From: Hyphomicrobiaceae bacterium
GTDB lineage: Bacteria; Pseudomonadota; Alphaproteobacteria; Rhizobiales; Hyphomicrobiaceae
NCBI GenBank assembly: GCA_020442225.1
Contig: JAGRKR010000221.1
Coordinates: forward strand, 1-6,703
Length of the DNA: 6,703 nucleotides
Reading direction: 5' to 3'
Shown: positions 1 to 5,481 of the stretch, in pieces
How the letters are laid out: every line of letters starts with the position of its first letter
Position numbering within the stretch: position 1 is the stretch's first letter
Translations under genes and position numbers: made by a program
Notes under the pieces: model-generated
Told to the model about the DNA's origin: nothing
Seen by the model: the letters and a program-made list of their open reading frames with translations, nothing else
Database searches by the model: none

Positions 1-61
1 ACACGGGTCTGGCCGGCAGGTCTGGCCATCCGATTGTTGCAGATCAGTCACGGTTATTTTT

Positions 62-106
62 GGGGCCCGAGACCGCCTGAGAGGCGGTCCGGGCCCCAGT
101 TCTTTT
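62..106 (+). terminator. Intrinsic terminator of an upstream gene outside the window
   Basis: Bases 62-69 plus 71-78 pair perfectly with 82-97, giving a 16-bp GC-rich stem with one bulged A (70) and a GAG loop (79-81). A T-rich run (TTCTTTT, 100-106) follows directly, as expected for Rho-independent termination on the + strand. On the opposite strand the stem is followed by A-rich sequence, so it should not terminate leftward transcription. Bases 1-61 show no recognisable gene end. In many Hyphomicrobiales rpsT precedes dnaA, so this could be the rpsT terminator, but that gene is not visible and this is inference. Confidence 0.8.
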
Positions 107-109
107 CAG

Positions 110-125
110 TTAATCAATCGTTAAC
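110..125. promoter_or_regulatory. Candidate CtrA binding site (TTAA-N7-TTAAC)
   Basis: TTAA at 110-113, seven bases, then TTAAC at 121-125 match the full CtrA consensus of alphaproteobacteria (TTAA-N7-TTAAC) exactly. In Caulobacter and relatives CtrA represses origin firing and controls cell-cycle promoters. The site lies 13 bp after the upstream terminator stem and about 155 bp before the best DnaA box, in otherwise GC-rich DNA where two spaced TTAA tetramers are uncommon. No clear -10 element sits at the distance expected for a CtrA-activated promoter, so a repressor or origin role fits better. The motif match is seen directly; binding is inferred. Confidence 0.5.
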
Positions 126-156
126 GCGCATGCTCTGCGGCGGTGCCGGGCGCCCC

Positions 157-271
157 GAGTCCTTGGCCGGAGGGGGGCTGGCAAGCCTAAAAGTGATTCA
201 GGGCGAGCAAAGCGGCGGGCGTCACATAACACTTTTTCTGTGTTCGACCCCGGTGGATTCAAGTCGGAATC
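157..271. promoter_or_regulatory. Cluster of four GANTC (CcrM-type) methylation sites
   Basis: GANTC occurs at 157-161 (GAGTC), 195-199 (GATTC), 256-260 (GATTC) and 267-271 (GAATC). The last two form an inverted pair with a 6-bp spacer. Random sequence would give about one site per 256 bp, and I found no others in 1-630. CcrM methylates GANTC in alphaproteobacteria, and its methylation state couples transcription, including that of dnaA in Caulobacter, to replication fork passage. A cluster close to a CtrA-type site and DnaA boxes suggests cell-cycle control. That functional reading is inferred. Confidence 0.45.
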
Positions 272-280
272 TCAATGTGT

Positions 281-289
281 TTGTCCACA
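281..289 (+). promoter_or_regulatory. Candidate DnaA box (TTGTCCACA)
   Basis: TTGTCCACA matches the DnaA box TTATCCACA at 8 of 9 positions. A weaker relative lies at 301-309 (ATATCCACC, 7 of 9) in the same orientation. A second copy of the TGTCCACA core lies at 654-661, inside the start of the rhodanese gene. Possible roles are autoregulation of the dnaA region or part of a replication origin. With a single strong box the evidence for an origin is thin. Confidence 0.4.
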
Positions 290-365
290 GGCCTGCCGTG
301 ATATCCACCGGCCGGCGCGACGTTCCGGGCGCTGCCGACCCGACCGGCTCGAGCCCGTCGTCGAT

Positions 366-394
366 TTGTCATCCAAGGGCGGCGGGAGTATAAG
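366..394 (+). promoter_or_regulatory. Sigma70-type promoter TTGTCA-N17-TATAAG
   Basis: The -35 hexamer TTGTCA (366-371) and the -10 hexamer TATAAG (389-394) each match consensus at five of six positions and are separated by exactly 17 bp. The start of transcription is expected near 401. This is the best promoter seen in the window on the + strand. It lies 230 bp before the rhodanese start codon, so its transcript would begin with a long untranslated and apparently structured stretch. It may also supply dnaA transcripts, since no clear promoter was found just before dnaA. Confidence 0.6.
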
Positions 395-400
395 CCCCCC

Positions 401-611
401 TGTCCCCGGCGCGCTCGCGTATCGAGAATTGCCGGGGTACGGGGGACGCGTAGAAAAGCTCCTGGCCAGCGCAAGATGCGGTCGGAGCGCTGTCCTTTAT
501 CGGTGCCTGCCTCGTGAGGGGGCGCCGAGCCAAGTCTCGTTTGTGATGTTCACGAGTTGCTGGTCGTGACGATGCCGTCGAGGGCGACGGTGTCGGATGC
601 GACGTCATTTT
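401..611 (+). ncRNA. Candidate structured small RNA or long regulatory leader
   Basis: Downstream of the promoter at 366-394, this stretch holds several stem-loops. The first has arms 404-410 and 431-437 (7 bp) with a nested CTCG/CGAG stem at 414-417/423-426. The second has two alternatives: 458-462/484-488 or 467-472/487-492. The third has arms 511-517 and 550-556 (7 bp) with a nested CGAG/CTCG at 526-529/536-539. The last is a terminator-like stem at 567-607 followed by TTTT. No convincing ORF is present. It does not show the conserved motifs I know for SRP RNA, tmRNA or RNase P RNA, and it does not fold as the single long rod of 6S RNA. It could be a free RNA of about 210 nt or a 5' leader that attenuates the rhodanese gene, whose start codon follows by 20 nt. 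Existence and folding are inferred by eye. Confidence 0.35.
567..611 (+). terminator. Possible terminator or attenuator ahead of the rhodanese gene
   Basis: Inner arms 575-580 and 585-590 pair perfectly (6 bp, AGGG loop). Outer arms TGACG (567-571) and CGTCA (603-607) add 5 bp and are followed at once by TTTT (608-611). A competing fold extends the inner stem to 11 bp over 570-595, including two G-U pairs, and removes the outer stem from the T-run. The two folds exclude each other, as in an attenuator. The short T-run and the internal loop make termination uncertain. Confidence 0.35.
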
Positions 612-630
612 CGGGAGTAGACAGACTTAC

Positions 631-1080
631 GTGGTTAAGGGTTCGAACAACTCTGTCCACATCCCCGACGTGTCTGTGCACGAAGCATGGTCCTGCCTCG
701 AGAGGGATGCAGGATCGCTTCTGATCGATGTGCGGACGCACGCGGAATGGACGTTCGTTGGAGTTCCGGACCTGACGCAGTTGGGCAAGACGCCGCTGTT
801 CATCGAGTGGCAGACCTTTCCCGACAACCGCGTTGATCCAGCGTTCGGCGATCGCATGGAAGCGATGATCGCGGAACGCGGTGGCGACCGGAGCACTCCG
901 CTCCTCTTTATCTGCCGATCGGGTGGGCGAAGCTTCGCAGCGGCCCGCGAGATGGCGGTCAGGGGATACGTCAAGTGCTCCAACGTAGCGGACGGTTTCG
1001 AAGGGCCACTCGATCCGATCCGCCATAGAGGCCAGGTTTCCGGTTGGAAGGTCTCTGGTTTGCCTTGGCGACAAGGCTAG
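631..1080 (+). CDS. Single-domain rhodanese-like sulfurtransferase
   Basis: This 149-residue protein is one complete rhodanese domain, a fold that carries sulfur as a cysteine persulfide. The predicted active-site loop is CRSGGRS with Cys95 as the nucleophile. Other family marks are the LLIDVRT strand near residues 30-36, a GVPDL motif at 44-48, FIEWQ at 57-61 and a C-terminal GLPW at 143-146. No signal peptide or membrane segment is visible, so it should be cytoplasmic. The GTG at 631 is the first usual start codon in the open frame, which begins at 547. A GGGAG lies 13 nt upstream, rather far for a good ribosome site. A GTG at 670 is a weaker alternative that would still leave the domain nearly whole. 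Third codon positions look less strongly G/C than in dnaN. The sulfur donor and acceptor cannot be told from sequence. It sits alone between the control region and dnaA, and no functional link to replication is known to me. Confidence 0.85.
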   Translation: MVKGSNNSVHIPDVSVHEAWSCLERDAGSLLIDVRTHAEWTFVGVPDLTQLGKTPLFIEWQTFPDNRVDPAFGDRMEAMIAERGGDRSTPLLFICRSGGRSFAAAREMAVRGYVKCSNVADGFEGPLDPIRHRGQVSGWKVSGLPWRQG

Positions 1081-1205
1081 TCGTGCGTCTCAAGCGTTTG
1101 GTTGCGTGCAAGTGCGCATTGCCCGGGGCAACGCCTCTCCCGGCGTGGGCAGCGCTATTCCACGGAGCCGGCTAGGAGCAGCATCGCATTTCAGTGGGGT
1201 TGAGA
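1081..1205 (+). other. Rhodanese-dnaA spacer with a weak hairpin
   Basis: The 125-bp gap holds a short inverted repeat, TTGCC (1119-1123) and GGCAA (1127-1131), extended by GCG/CGC at 1114-1116/1132-1134 across a two-base bulge. CTCTCC follows rather than a T-run, so it is at best a weak terminator. No promoter with both hexamers was found, and no GANTC or good DnaA box. AGGAG at 1174-1178 lies 15 nt before GTG 1194, too far for a good ribosome site for that start. Confidence 0.35.
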
Positions 1206-2729
1206 ATGAACAGGCAAGATCAAGAACAAGCTTCGCAGGAAGCTGACAGGGACCACGAGACGGCACAGGACACGAAAGCGGCCGGCAATCGTGATGCCAA
1301 GTGGGCAAAGATCAGGAAGCTGCTTCGCGTTCGTCTGGGTGAGGATATCTACGTCAGCTGGTTCCAGAGCATGGAGCTCGATGTCGTAAGCGAGGGGGCG
1401 GCCCGGGTCTCGGTTCCCGTGAAGTTCCTCAAGACTTGGATCCAGTCGCACTATTCCGATGACCTGCTCGCGTGCATTCGCTCGGAGTTTCCCGAGGTGA
1501 AGCGGACCGAGGTGGCATTGCGCCAGCCGGGCAGCGATGCGCAGCAGCAGCGCAAGGGCGTGCCGGCGACCGAGCCGCGCAGCATCCGTTCGGGCGATCA
1601 CGCCGGGCGGGCGGAGGACGGCCGGCCGTTGCCGCCGAGCGGTCCGGGCGCGGCCATGGTGCGCACCAGCGCCAACGGCTTCGAAGGCTCGCCGCTCGAT
1701 CCGCGGTTCACCTTCGACTCCTTCGTGGTCGGCGCCGCCAACCGCATGGCTCATGCCGCCGCCGTGCAGGTGGCGGAGACCATCCTCGTCGATCACCCGC
1801 GCTTCAACCCTCTGGTGATCCACAGCTCCTGCGGTCTCGGCAAGTCGCATCTCCTGCATGCGATCGCCTGGGATGTGCGTCGGCGCTCGCCCCACGCGAA
1901 CGTCATCTATCTCACGGCCGAGCGCTTCCGCTTCATCTTCGTCGAGGCGATCAAGTCGCAAACGGCCATGTCGTTCCGCGACCGCTTCCGTGGCAACGAC
2001 GTGCTGCTGGTCGACGATCTCGAGTTCCTGCAGGGCGAAAAGACCGAGCAGGAGTTCGACCATATCGTCAACATGCTGCTGGACGCCGGGCGTCAGGTCG
2101 TCGTGGCCATGGCGCGGGCTCCCGGACACGTCACGAGCCTCAACGAGCGGATGCGCTCCCGGCTGCAGGGCGGTCTCGTCACGGAAATTGGCGTGCTCGA
2201 CTATGATCTGCGCCTGCGCATCCTCGAAAAGCGGGTGGCCGATCGCCGTGCGGCGGACCCGAGCTTCGAGATCCCGCGTGAGGTCATCGAGTTCCTTGCC
2301 GATCGCCTGACGGAAAGCGGACGTGAGCTCGAGGGCGCCGTGGCGCGGCTCTATCACACGAGCCGCTTCACCAATACGCCCGTGACGCTCGCGACCGTCG
2401 AGACCATGATCCGCGATCTCGTGCTCGGACAGGAGCCGAAGCGCATCAAGGTCGACGACATCCTGCGGACCGTCTCTCGCCATTTCGGCGTCAGCCGCGG
2501 CGATATCATGTCGCAGCGTCGGCATCGCTCCATCGTCTGGCCGCGGCAGATCGGTATGTATCTGGCCAAGCAGCTGACCGCGCGCTCGCTTCCCGAAATC
2601 GGCCGCAGGTTCGGCGGTCGAGATCACACCACCGTGTTGCATGCGATACGCAAGATCGAAGGTGAGATCGAGAAAAAGCCGGGGCTGCGTGAGGAACTTG
2701 AGGAGCTGAAGCGTCAGCTCAACATCTGA
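1206..2729 (+). CDS. dnaA: Chromosomal replication initiator protein DnaA
   Basis: DnaA-ATP binds DnaA boxes, melts the origin and loads the replicative helicase; it is also a transcription factor. The 507-residue product has all four domains: domain I (about 30-105), a variable low-complexity linker (about 106-160), the AAA+ core (about 165-385) and the DNA-binding domain IV. Walker A is SSCGLGKS (207-214, Lys213), Walker B LLVDD ends at Asp270-Asp271, and the likely arginine finger is Arg319 in SRL. The domain IV signature is FGGRDHTTVLHA (469-480). ATG 1206 is preferred because GGGG lies 6 nt upstream; an in-frame GTG at 1194 would add four residues. The length is usual for Hyphomicrobiales. 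Two oddities: Ser207 replaces the first glycine of Walker A, and AMAR (301-304) stands where E. coli has TSDR in the sensor I region, losing the aspartate. A strong terminator follows 26 nt after the stop. Confidence 0.97.
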   Translation: MNRQDQEQASQEADRDHETAQDTKAAGNRDAKWAKIRKLLRVRLGEDIYVSWFQSMELDVVSEGAARVSVPVKFLKTWIQSHYSDDLLACIRSEFPEVKRTEVALRQPGSDAQQQRKGVPATEPRSIRSGDHAGRAEDGRPLPPSGPGAAMVRTSANGFEGSPLDPRFTFDSFVVGAANRMAHAAAVQVAETILVDHPRFNPLVIHSSCGLGKSHLLHAIAWDVRRRSPHANVIYLTAERFRFIFVEAIKSQTAMSFRDRFRGNDVLLVDDLEFLQGEKTEQEFDHIVNMLLDAGRQVVVAMARAPGHVTSLNERMRSRLQGGLVTEIGVLDYDLRLRILEKRVADRRAADPSFEIPREVIEFLADRLTESGRELEGAVARLYHTSRFTNTPVTLATVETMIRDLVLGQEPKRIKVDDILRTVSRHFGVSRGDIMSQRRHRSIVWPRQIGMYLAKQLTARSLPEIGRRFGGRDHTTVLHAIRKIEGEIEKKPGLREELEELKRQLNI

Positions 2730-2755
2730 GCGAGCGATCCAGTGCAATGAACGGG

Positions 2756-2782
2756 TCCCGGGGCATGCGCCCCGGGATTTTT
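2756..2782 (+). terminator. Strong intrinsic terminator of dnaA
   Basis: TCCCGGGGC (2756-2764) pairs perfectly with GCCCCGGGA (2769-2777) around an ATGC loop, and five T residues follow (2778-2782). This 9-bp GC stem with a T-run is a textbook Rho-independent terminator. It begins 26 nt after the dnaA stop and implies that most dnaA transcripts end here, so dnaN needs its own promoter or read-through. Confidence 0.88.
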
Positions 2783-3041
2783 CGTGTCGGCCTGAGGCGC
2801 GCGCGGGGGGCTCGGGGCGTGTGCCGGCAGGCGCGGCACCAGCGCCGCGCGACTGTGCGCCAAGTGCGCCAGATGCCCCAGGACACTTGCAAATTCGTGC
2901 CGCGCGGGCCAAGGTCTGGCCACTGCGGCTCCAGCGATTCTGCGCTGGGAGGAGGTCGGGCGTGCAGTCCGGGGTCGGCACCTGCCGGCGGTCGGCACGT
3001 TGGCCGAAGCTGCGACGTGGGACGTTTCCGGAGCATCGGGG
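2783..3041 (+). other. GC-rich dnaA-dnaN intergenic region with short repeats
   Basis: No credible gene lies here; the open frames on both strands have no recognisable domains and the minus-strand ones run through the dnaA terminator. It holds three tandem 9-bp near-repeats (2854-2880), a 6-bp hairpin at 2931-2948 with a GATTC (GANTC) site at 2936-2940 crossing into its loop, and a 9-bp direct repeat GGTCGGCAC (2973-2981 and 2990-2998) that is part of overlapping hairpins. GGAG at 3030-3033 lies 8 nt before the dnaN ATG and is a good ribosome site. A dnaN promoter is expected but I could not identify one. Confidence 0.5.
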
Positions 3042-4160
3042 ATGCGGCTTGTTATCGAACGAAGTGAGCTGTTGCGCGCGCTCGGGCACGTGACGAGCGT
3101 CGTCGAGCGGCGCGCCACCATCCCCATCCTGTCCAATGTTCTGCTCAGGGCCGCGGGCCGCAGCCTGATGCTCAAGGCCACCGATCTCGAGCGCGAGGTG
3201 ACGGAGGAGGTGCAGTCCGAGGTGAGCGAGCCGGGTGCGGTCACCGTGCCGGCACATCTCCTGCACGACATTGTCCGCAAGCTGCCGGACGGGGTCGAGA
3301 TCGACATCGCCAAGGACGGCGAGCGCAATCGTCTCACCATCTCGTCGGGCCAGTCGCGCTTCGCGCTGCAGACATTGCCGACCGAGGACTTTCCCGATCT
3401 CGCCGCCGGCGAGATGTCGCACGAGTTCGAGATCGGCGCCGGCGAGATCAAGCGCCTGATCGACAAGACTCGCTTCGCCATCTCGACCGAGGAGACCCGC
3501 TACTATCTCAACGGCATCTTCCTGCATCAGGCGGTGTCGGCGGGGCAGGCGATGCTGCGGGCCGTGGCGACGGACGGCCATCGTCTGGCGCAGGTCGAGC
3601 TCGAGCTTCCCGGCGGCGCCGACGGCATGCCCGGCGTCATCATTCCCCGCAAGACGGTGCATGAGCTGACGCGGCTGATCGAAGGCACCGAGGCCGTCGT
3701 CAAGCTCGGTCTCTCCGCGGCCAAGGTGCGCTTCGACATCGGCTCGGTGACGATGACGTCGAAGCTCATCGACGGCACCTTTCCGGACTATGCGCGCGTC
3801 ATTCCCGTCGGCAACGACAAGGTCATGACCGTTCGCAATGCCGAGTTTGCCAGTGCGGTCGATCGCGTCTCGACCATCGCCAGCGAGCGCGGCCGCGCCG
3901 TGAAGCTCAATATCGGCGCCAATCGCCTGACCCTTTCCGTCACCAATCCGGACGGTGGCAGCGCTACCGAGGAGCTGGCCGCCGAGTACACGTCCGATCC
4001 ACTCGAGATCGGCTTCAACGCGCGTTATCTGCTCGACATCTCCACCCAGCTCGAGAGCGAGACGGCGCACTTCATGCTGGCCGATCCGGGCTCGCCCACC
4101 ATGGTGAAGGACGGCGACGACAACAGCGCACTTTACGTGCTGATGCCGATGCGCGTTTGA
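3042..4160 (+). CDS. dnaN: DNA polymerase III beta subunit (sliding clamp)
   Basis: DnaN forms a ring-shaped dimer around DNA and tethers polymerase III and many repair proteins through its hydrophobic cleft. The 372-residue product has the usual family length, with three clamp folds of about 120 residues each. Marks visible are the N-terminal ERSELLRAL and TIPILSNVLL segments (the latter at about 27-36), TDGHRLA at 177-183 and the cleft-forming C-terminus MPMRV (368-372). ATG 3042 is chosen because the family pattern begins there and GGAG lies 8 nt upstream; an in-frame TTG at 3000 would add 14 unmatched residues. recF begins 11 nt after the stop, so the two are very likely co-transcribed. 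Codon use is strongly G/C-ending, as in the neighbouring core genes. Nothing is broken or missing. Confidence 0.98.
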   Translation: MRLVIERSELLRALGHVTSVVERRATIPILSNVLLRAAGRSLMLKATDLEREVTEEVQSEVSEPGAVTVPAHLLHDIVRKLPDGVEIDIAKDGERNRLTISSGQSRFALQTLPTEDFPDLAAGEMSHEFEIGAGEIKRLIDKTRFAISTEETRYYLNGIFLHQAVSAGQAMLRAVATDGHRLAQVELELPGGADGMPGVIIPRKTVHELTRLIEGTEAVVKLGLSAAKVRFDIGSVTMTSKLIDGTFPDYARVIPVGNDKVMTVRNAEFASAVDRVSTIASERGRAVKLNIGANRLTLSVTNPDGGSATEELAAEYTSDPLEIGFNARYLLDISTQLESETAHFMLADPGSPTMVKDGDDNSALYVLMPMRV

Positions 4161-4171
4161 ACGGGTCCGTA

Positions 4172-5377
4172 ATGGGACTGGGCGCCAAGGCCAGCGCCGC
4201 GCCGGGCGCCGACAGCCAGCCAGGCGATCGCAGCCGCCACGCCGTCGAGCGCCTCAGCCTCACGGACTTCCGCAACTATCAGCGCCTGAGCCAGGATTTC
4301 ACGCCTGCTCCGGTCGTGCTGACGGGTGCGAACGGTACCGGCAAGACCAATCTTCTCGAGGCGGTCTCGATGCTGGCGGCCGGCCAGGGATTGCGCCGGG
4401 TCGCCTATGGCGATCTCACGCGGGCCGGTGGCGCGGTATGGAGCGTGTTCGCGCGCATCTGCTCGGCGCGCGGCGATATGGTCGAGATCGGCACCGGCCT
4501 CGACCCCGCCAGTCCCGGCAAGAGTGCGCGCCTCGTGCGCGTCGATCGAGTGCCGCAGTCGGGTACGGGCGTGCTTGCCGATCTGGTCGAGATGGTCTGG
4601 CTGACGCCCACGATGGACGGCCTTTTCACGGGGCCAGCCGGGGATCGCCGGCGCTTTCTCGATCGGCTGATCCTGTGCTTCGATCCGAGCTATCGCACGC
4701 GCGTCGGACAGTTCGAGCGCGCCATGCGCCAACGCAATCGGCTGCTCGAGACCACGTCGGGGGGCGATGCGCTGTTCACCTCCATCGAGACGGTCATGGC
4801 GGAGACGGGTGTGGCCATCGCGGCGGCCCGGGCCGAGGCGGTCGCACAGCTCGCTGCAACCATAGCGCGACGATGTGCGCAGCGGCCGGACTCGCCGTTT
4901 CCCTGGGCGACGATGTCCCTCGAGGGGCGGCTGGAGCGCGAGCTGGCCGAGCGGCCCGCCGTCGAGGTGGAGGATGTCTATCTCGGCCTCCTCGCAGCCG
5001 GTCGTCCACGTGATCGCGCGGCCGGTCGCACGCTCGATGGGCCACATCGCTCCGATCTTCTGGTCGGCCACGGCCCGAAAGGCATGCCGGCGCGCGTGTG
5101 CTCGACCGGCGAGCAGAAGGCGTTGCTGGTCGGTCTGGTGATGGCGCACGCGGAACTGATCCGGCAGAGCCGCGATGGCGTCACGCCGATCCTGCTCCTC
5201 GACGAAATCGCCGCTCATCTCGACGAGTTGCGCCGCGCCGCGCTGTTCGAAGAGCTGAAGGTGCTCGGCACGCAGGCATGGATGACGGGAACCGACCGCA
5301 GTCAGTTCGCTGCGCTCGAGGGCCACGCGCAGTTCTTCACCACAGGCGACTCCACGTTGCGCGCCCAGCCCGATTAA
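4172..5377 (+). CDS. recF: DNA replication and repair protein RecF
   Basis: RecF is an SMC/ABC-type ATPase that, with RecO and RecR, loads RecA at single-strand gaps and stalled forks. The 401-residue product carries Walker A GANGTGKT (52-59), the ABC signature STGEQK (311-316), Walker B ILLLDE (340-345) and the D-loop AHLD just after. The family segment LTPTMDGLFTGPAGDRRRFL is also present. The N-terminus has about 24 extra residues, rich in Ala, Gly and Ser, before the usual start of the fold at ERLSLTDFRNY. The start is therefore less certain: ATG 4172 has only a weak ACGGG about 6 nt upstream, and an in-frame TTG at 4157 would overlap the dnaN stop. Either start implies translational coupling to dnaN. 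The stop codon lies inside the first of several inverted repeats. Confidence 0.96.
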   Translation: MGLGAKASAAPGADSQPGDRSRHAVERLSLTDFRNYQRLSQDFTPAPVVLTGANGTGKTNLLEAVSMLAAGQGLRRVAYGDLTRAGGAVWSVFARICSARGDMVEIGTGLDPASPGKSARLVRVDRVPQSGTGVLADLVEMVWLTPTMDGLFTGPAGDRRRFLDRLILCFDPSYRTRVGQFERAMRQRNRLLETTSGGDALFTSIETVMAETGVAIAAARAEAVAQLAATIARRCAQRPDSPFPWATMSLEGRLERELAERPAVEVEDVYLGLLAAGRPRDRAAGRTLDGPHRSDLLVGHGPKGMPARVCSTGEQKALLVGLVMAHAELIRQSRDGVTPILLLDEIAAHLDELRRAALFEELKVLGTQAWMTGTDRSQFAALEGHAQFFTTGDSTLRAQPD

Positions 5378-5436
5378 GCGCCTGCTTAGATTGTTGGCAA
5401 TCGGCGCGATATCGCGCCTTCTCACGCCAATTCGTG
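5375..5436. repeat. Four consecutive inverted repeats between recF and gyrB
   Basis: The repeats are TAAGC-gcct-GCTTA (5375-5388, including the recF stop), GATTG-ttgg-CAATC (5389-5402), the perfect 16-bp palindrome GGCGCGATATCGCGCC (5403-5418) and CACG-N6-CGTG (5423-5436). The first three abut with no bases between them. TTCTC after the third is a poor T-run, so strong termination is not assured. They end one base before the likely gyrB -10 element, so operator, RNA-processing or supercoiling-sensitive roles are all possible. The repeats are seen directly; the role is unknown. Confidence 0.6.
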
Positions 5437-5443
5437 TTATAAA
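5435..5443 (+). promoter_or_regulatory. Extended -10 promoter for gyrB
   Basis: TGTTATAAA combines the TGn extension (5435-5437) with a -10 hexamer TATAAA (5438-5443), five of six to consensus. At 17-bp spacing the -35 position (5415-5420) reads CGCCTT, a poor match that overlaps the 16-bp palindrome. Extended -10 promoters can work without a good -35, and gyrase promoters in other bacteria are tuned by supercoiling at the -10 region. The start should be near 5450, giving a leader of about 32 nt before the gyrB ATG. Confidence 0.45.
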
Positions 5444-5481
5444 TCCGGCCAGATATCAACGTCTTCCAGGAACATTCGCAT

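Noticed and set aside
6..27. Direct repeat GGTCTGGCC at 6-14 and 19-27, with a further copy at 2913-2921
   Set aside because: Matches of 9 to 11 bases within 6.7 kb of GC-rich DNA are expected by chance, and no structure links the copies.
112..124. IHF-like site overlapping the CtrA motif
   Set aside because: AATCAA is followed by TTA after three bases rather than the four in the WATCAA-N4-TTR consensus.
34..393. A 119-codon + strand open frame in the upstream region
   Set aside because: It spans the terminator hairpin, the CtrA site and the GANTC cluster, and its product shows no known domain. Composition looks like translated noncoding GC-rich DNA.
2719..3036. Minus-strand open frame in the dnaA-dnaN gap
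   Set aside because: It reads through the dnaA terminator and its Pro/Arg-rich product matches no family I know.
1191..4070. A 959-codon open frame on the minus strand across dnaA, the intergenic gap and dnaN
   Set aside because: It mirrors two certain genes, shows no recognisable domain, and runs through the dnaA terminator. Long antisense frames are expected in high-GC DNA where stop codons are rare.
5374..5389. Second CtrA-like site after recF (TTAA, then TTAG)
   Set aside because: The spacing is eight bases and the second half is TTAG, so it fails the TTAA-N7-TTAA rule; it is better read as an inverted repeat.
4133..5425. A 430-codon open frame on the minus strand opposite recF
   Set aside because: It is antisense to a complete recF, has arginine- and alanine-rich composition with no family motif, and no ribosome site stands out.
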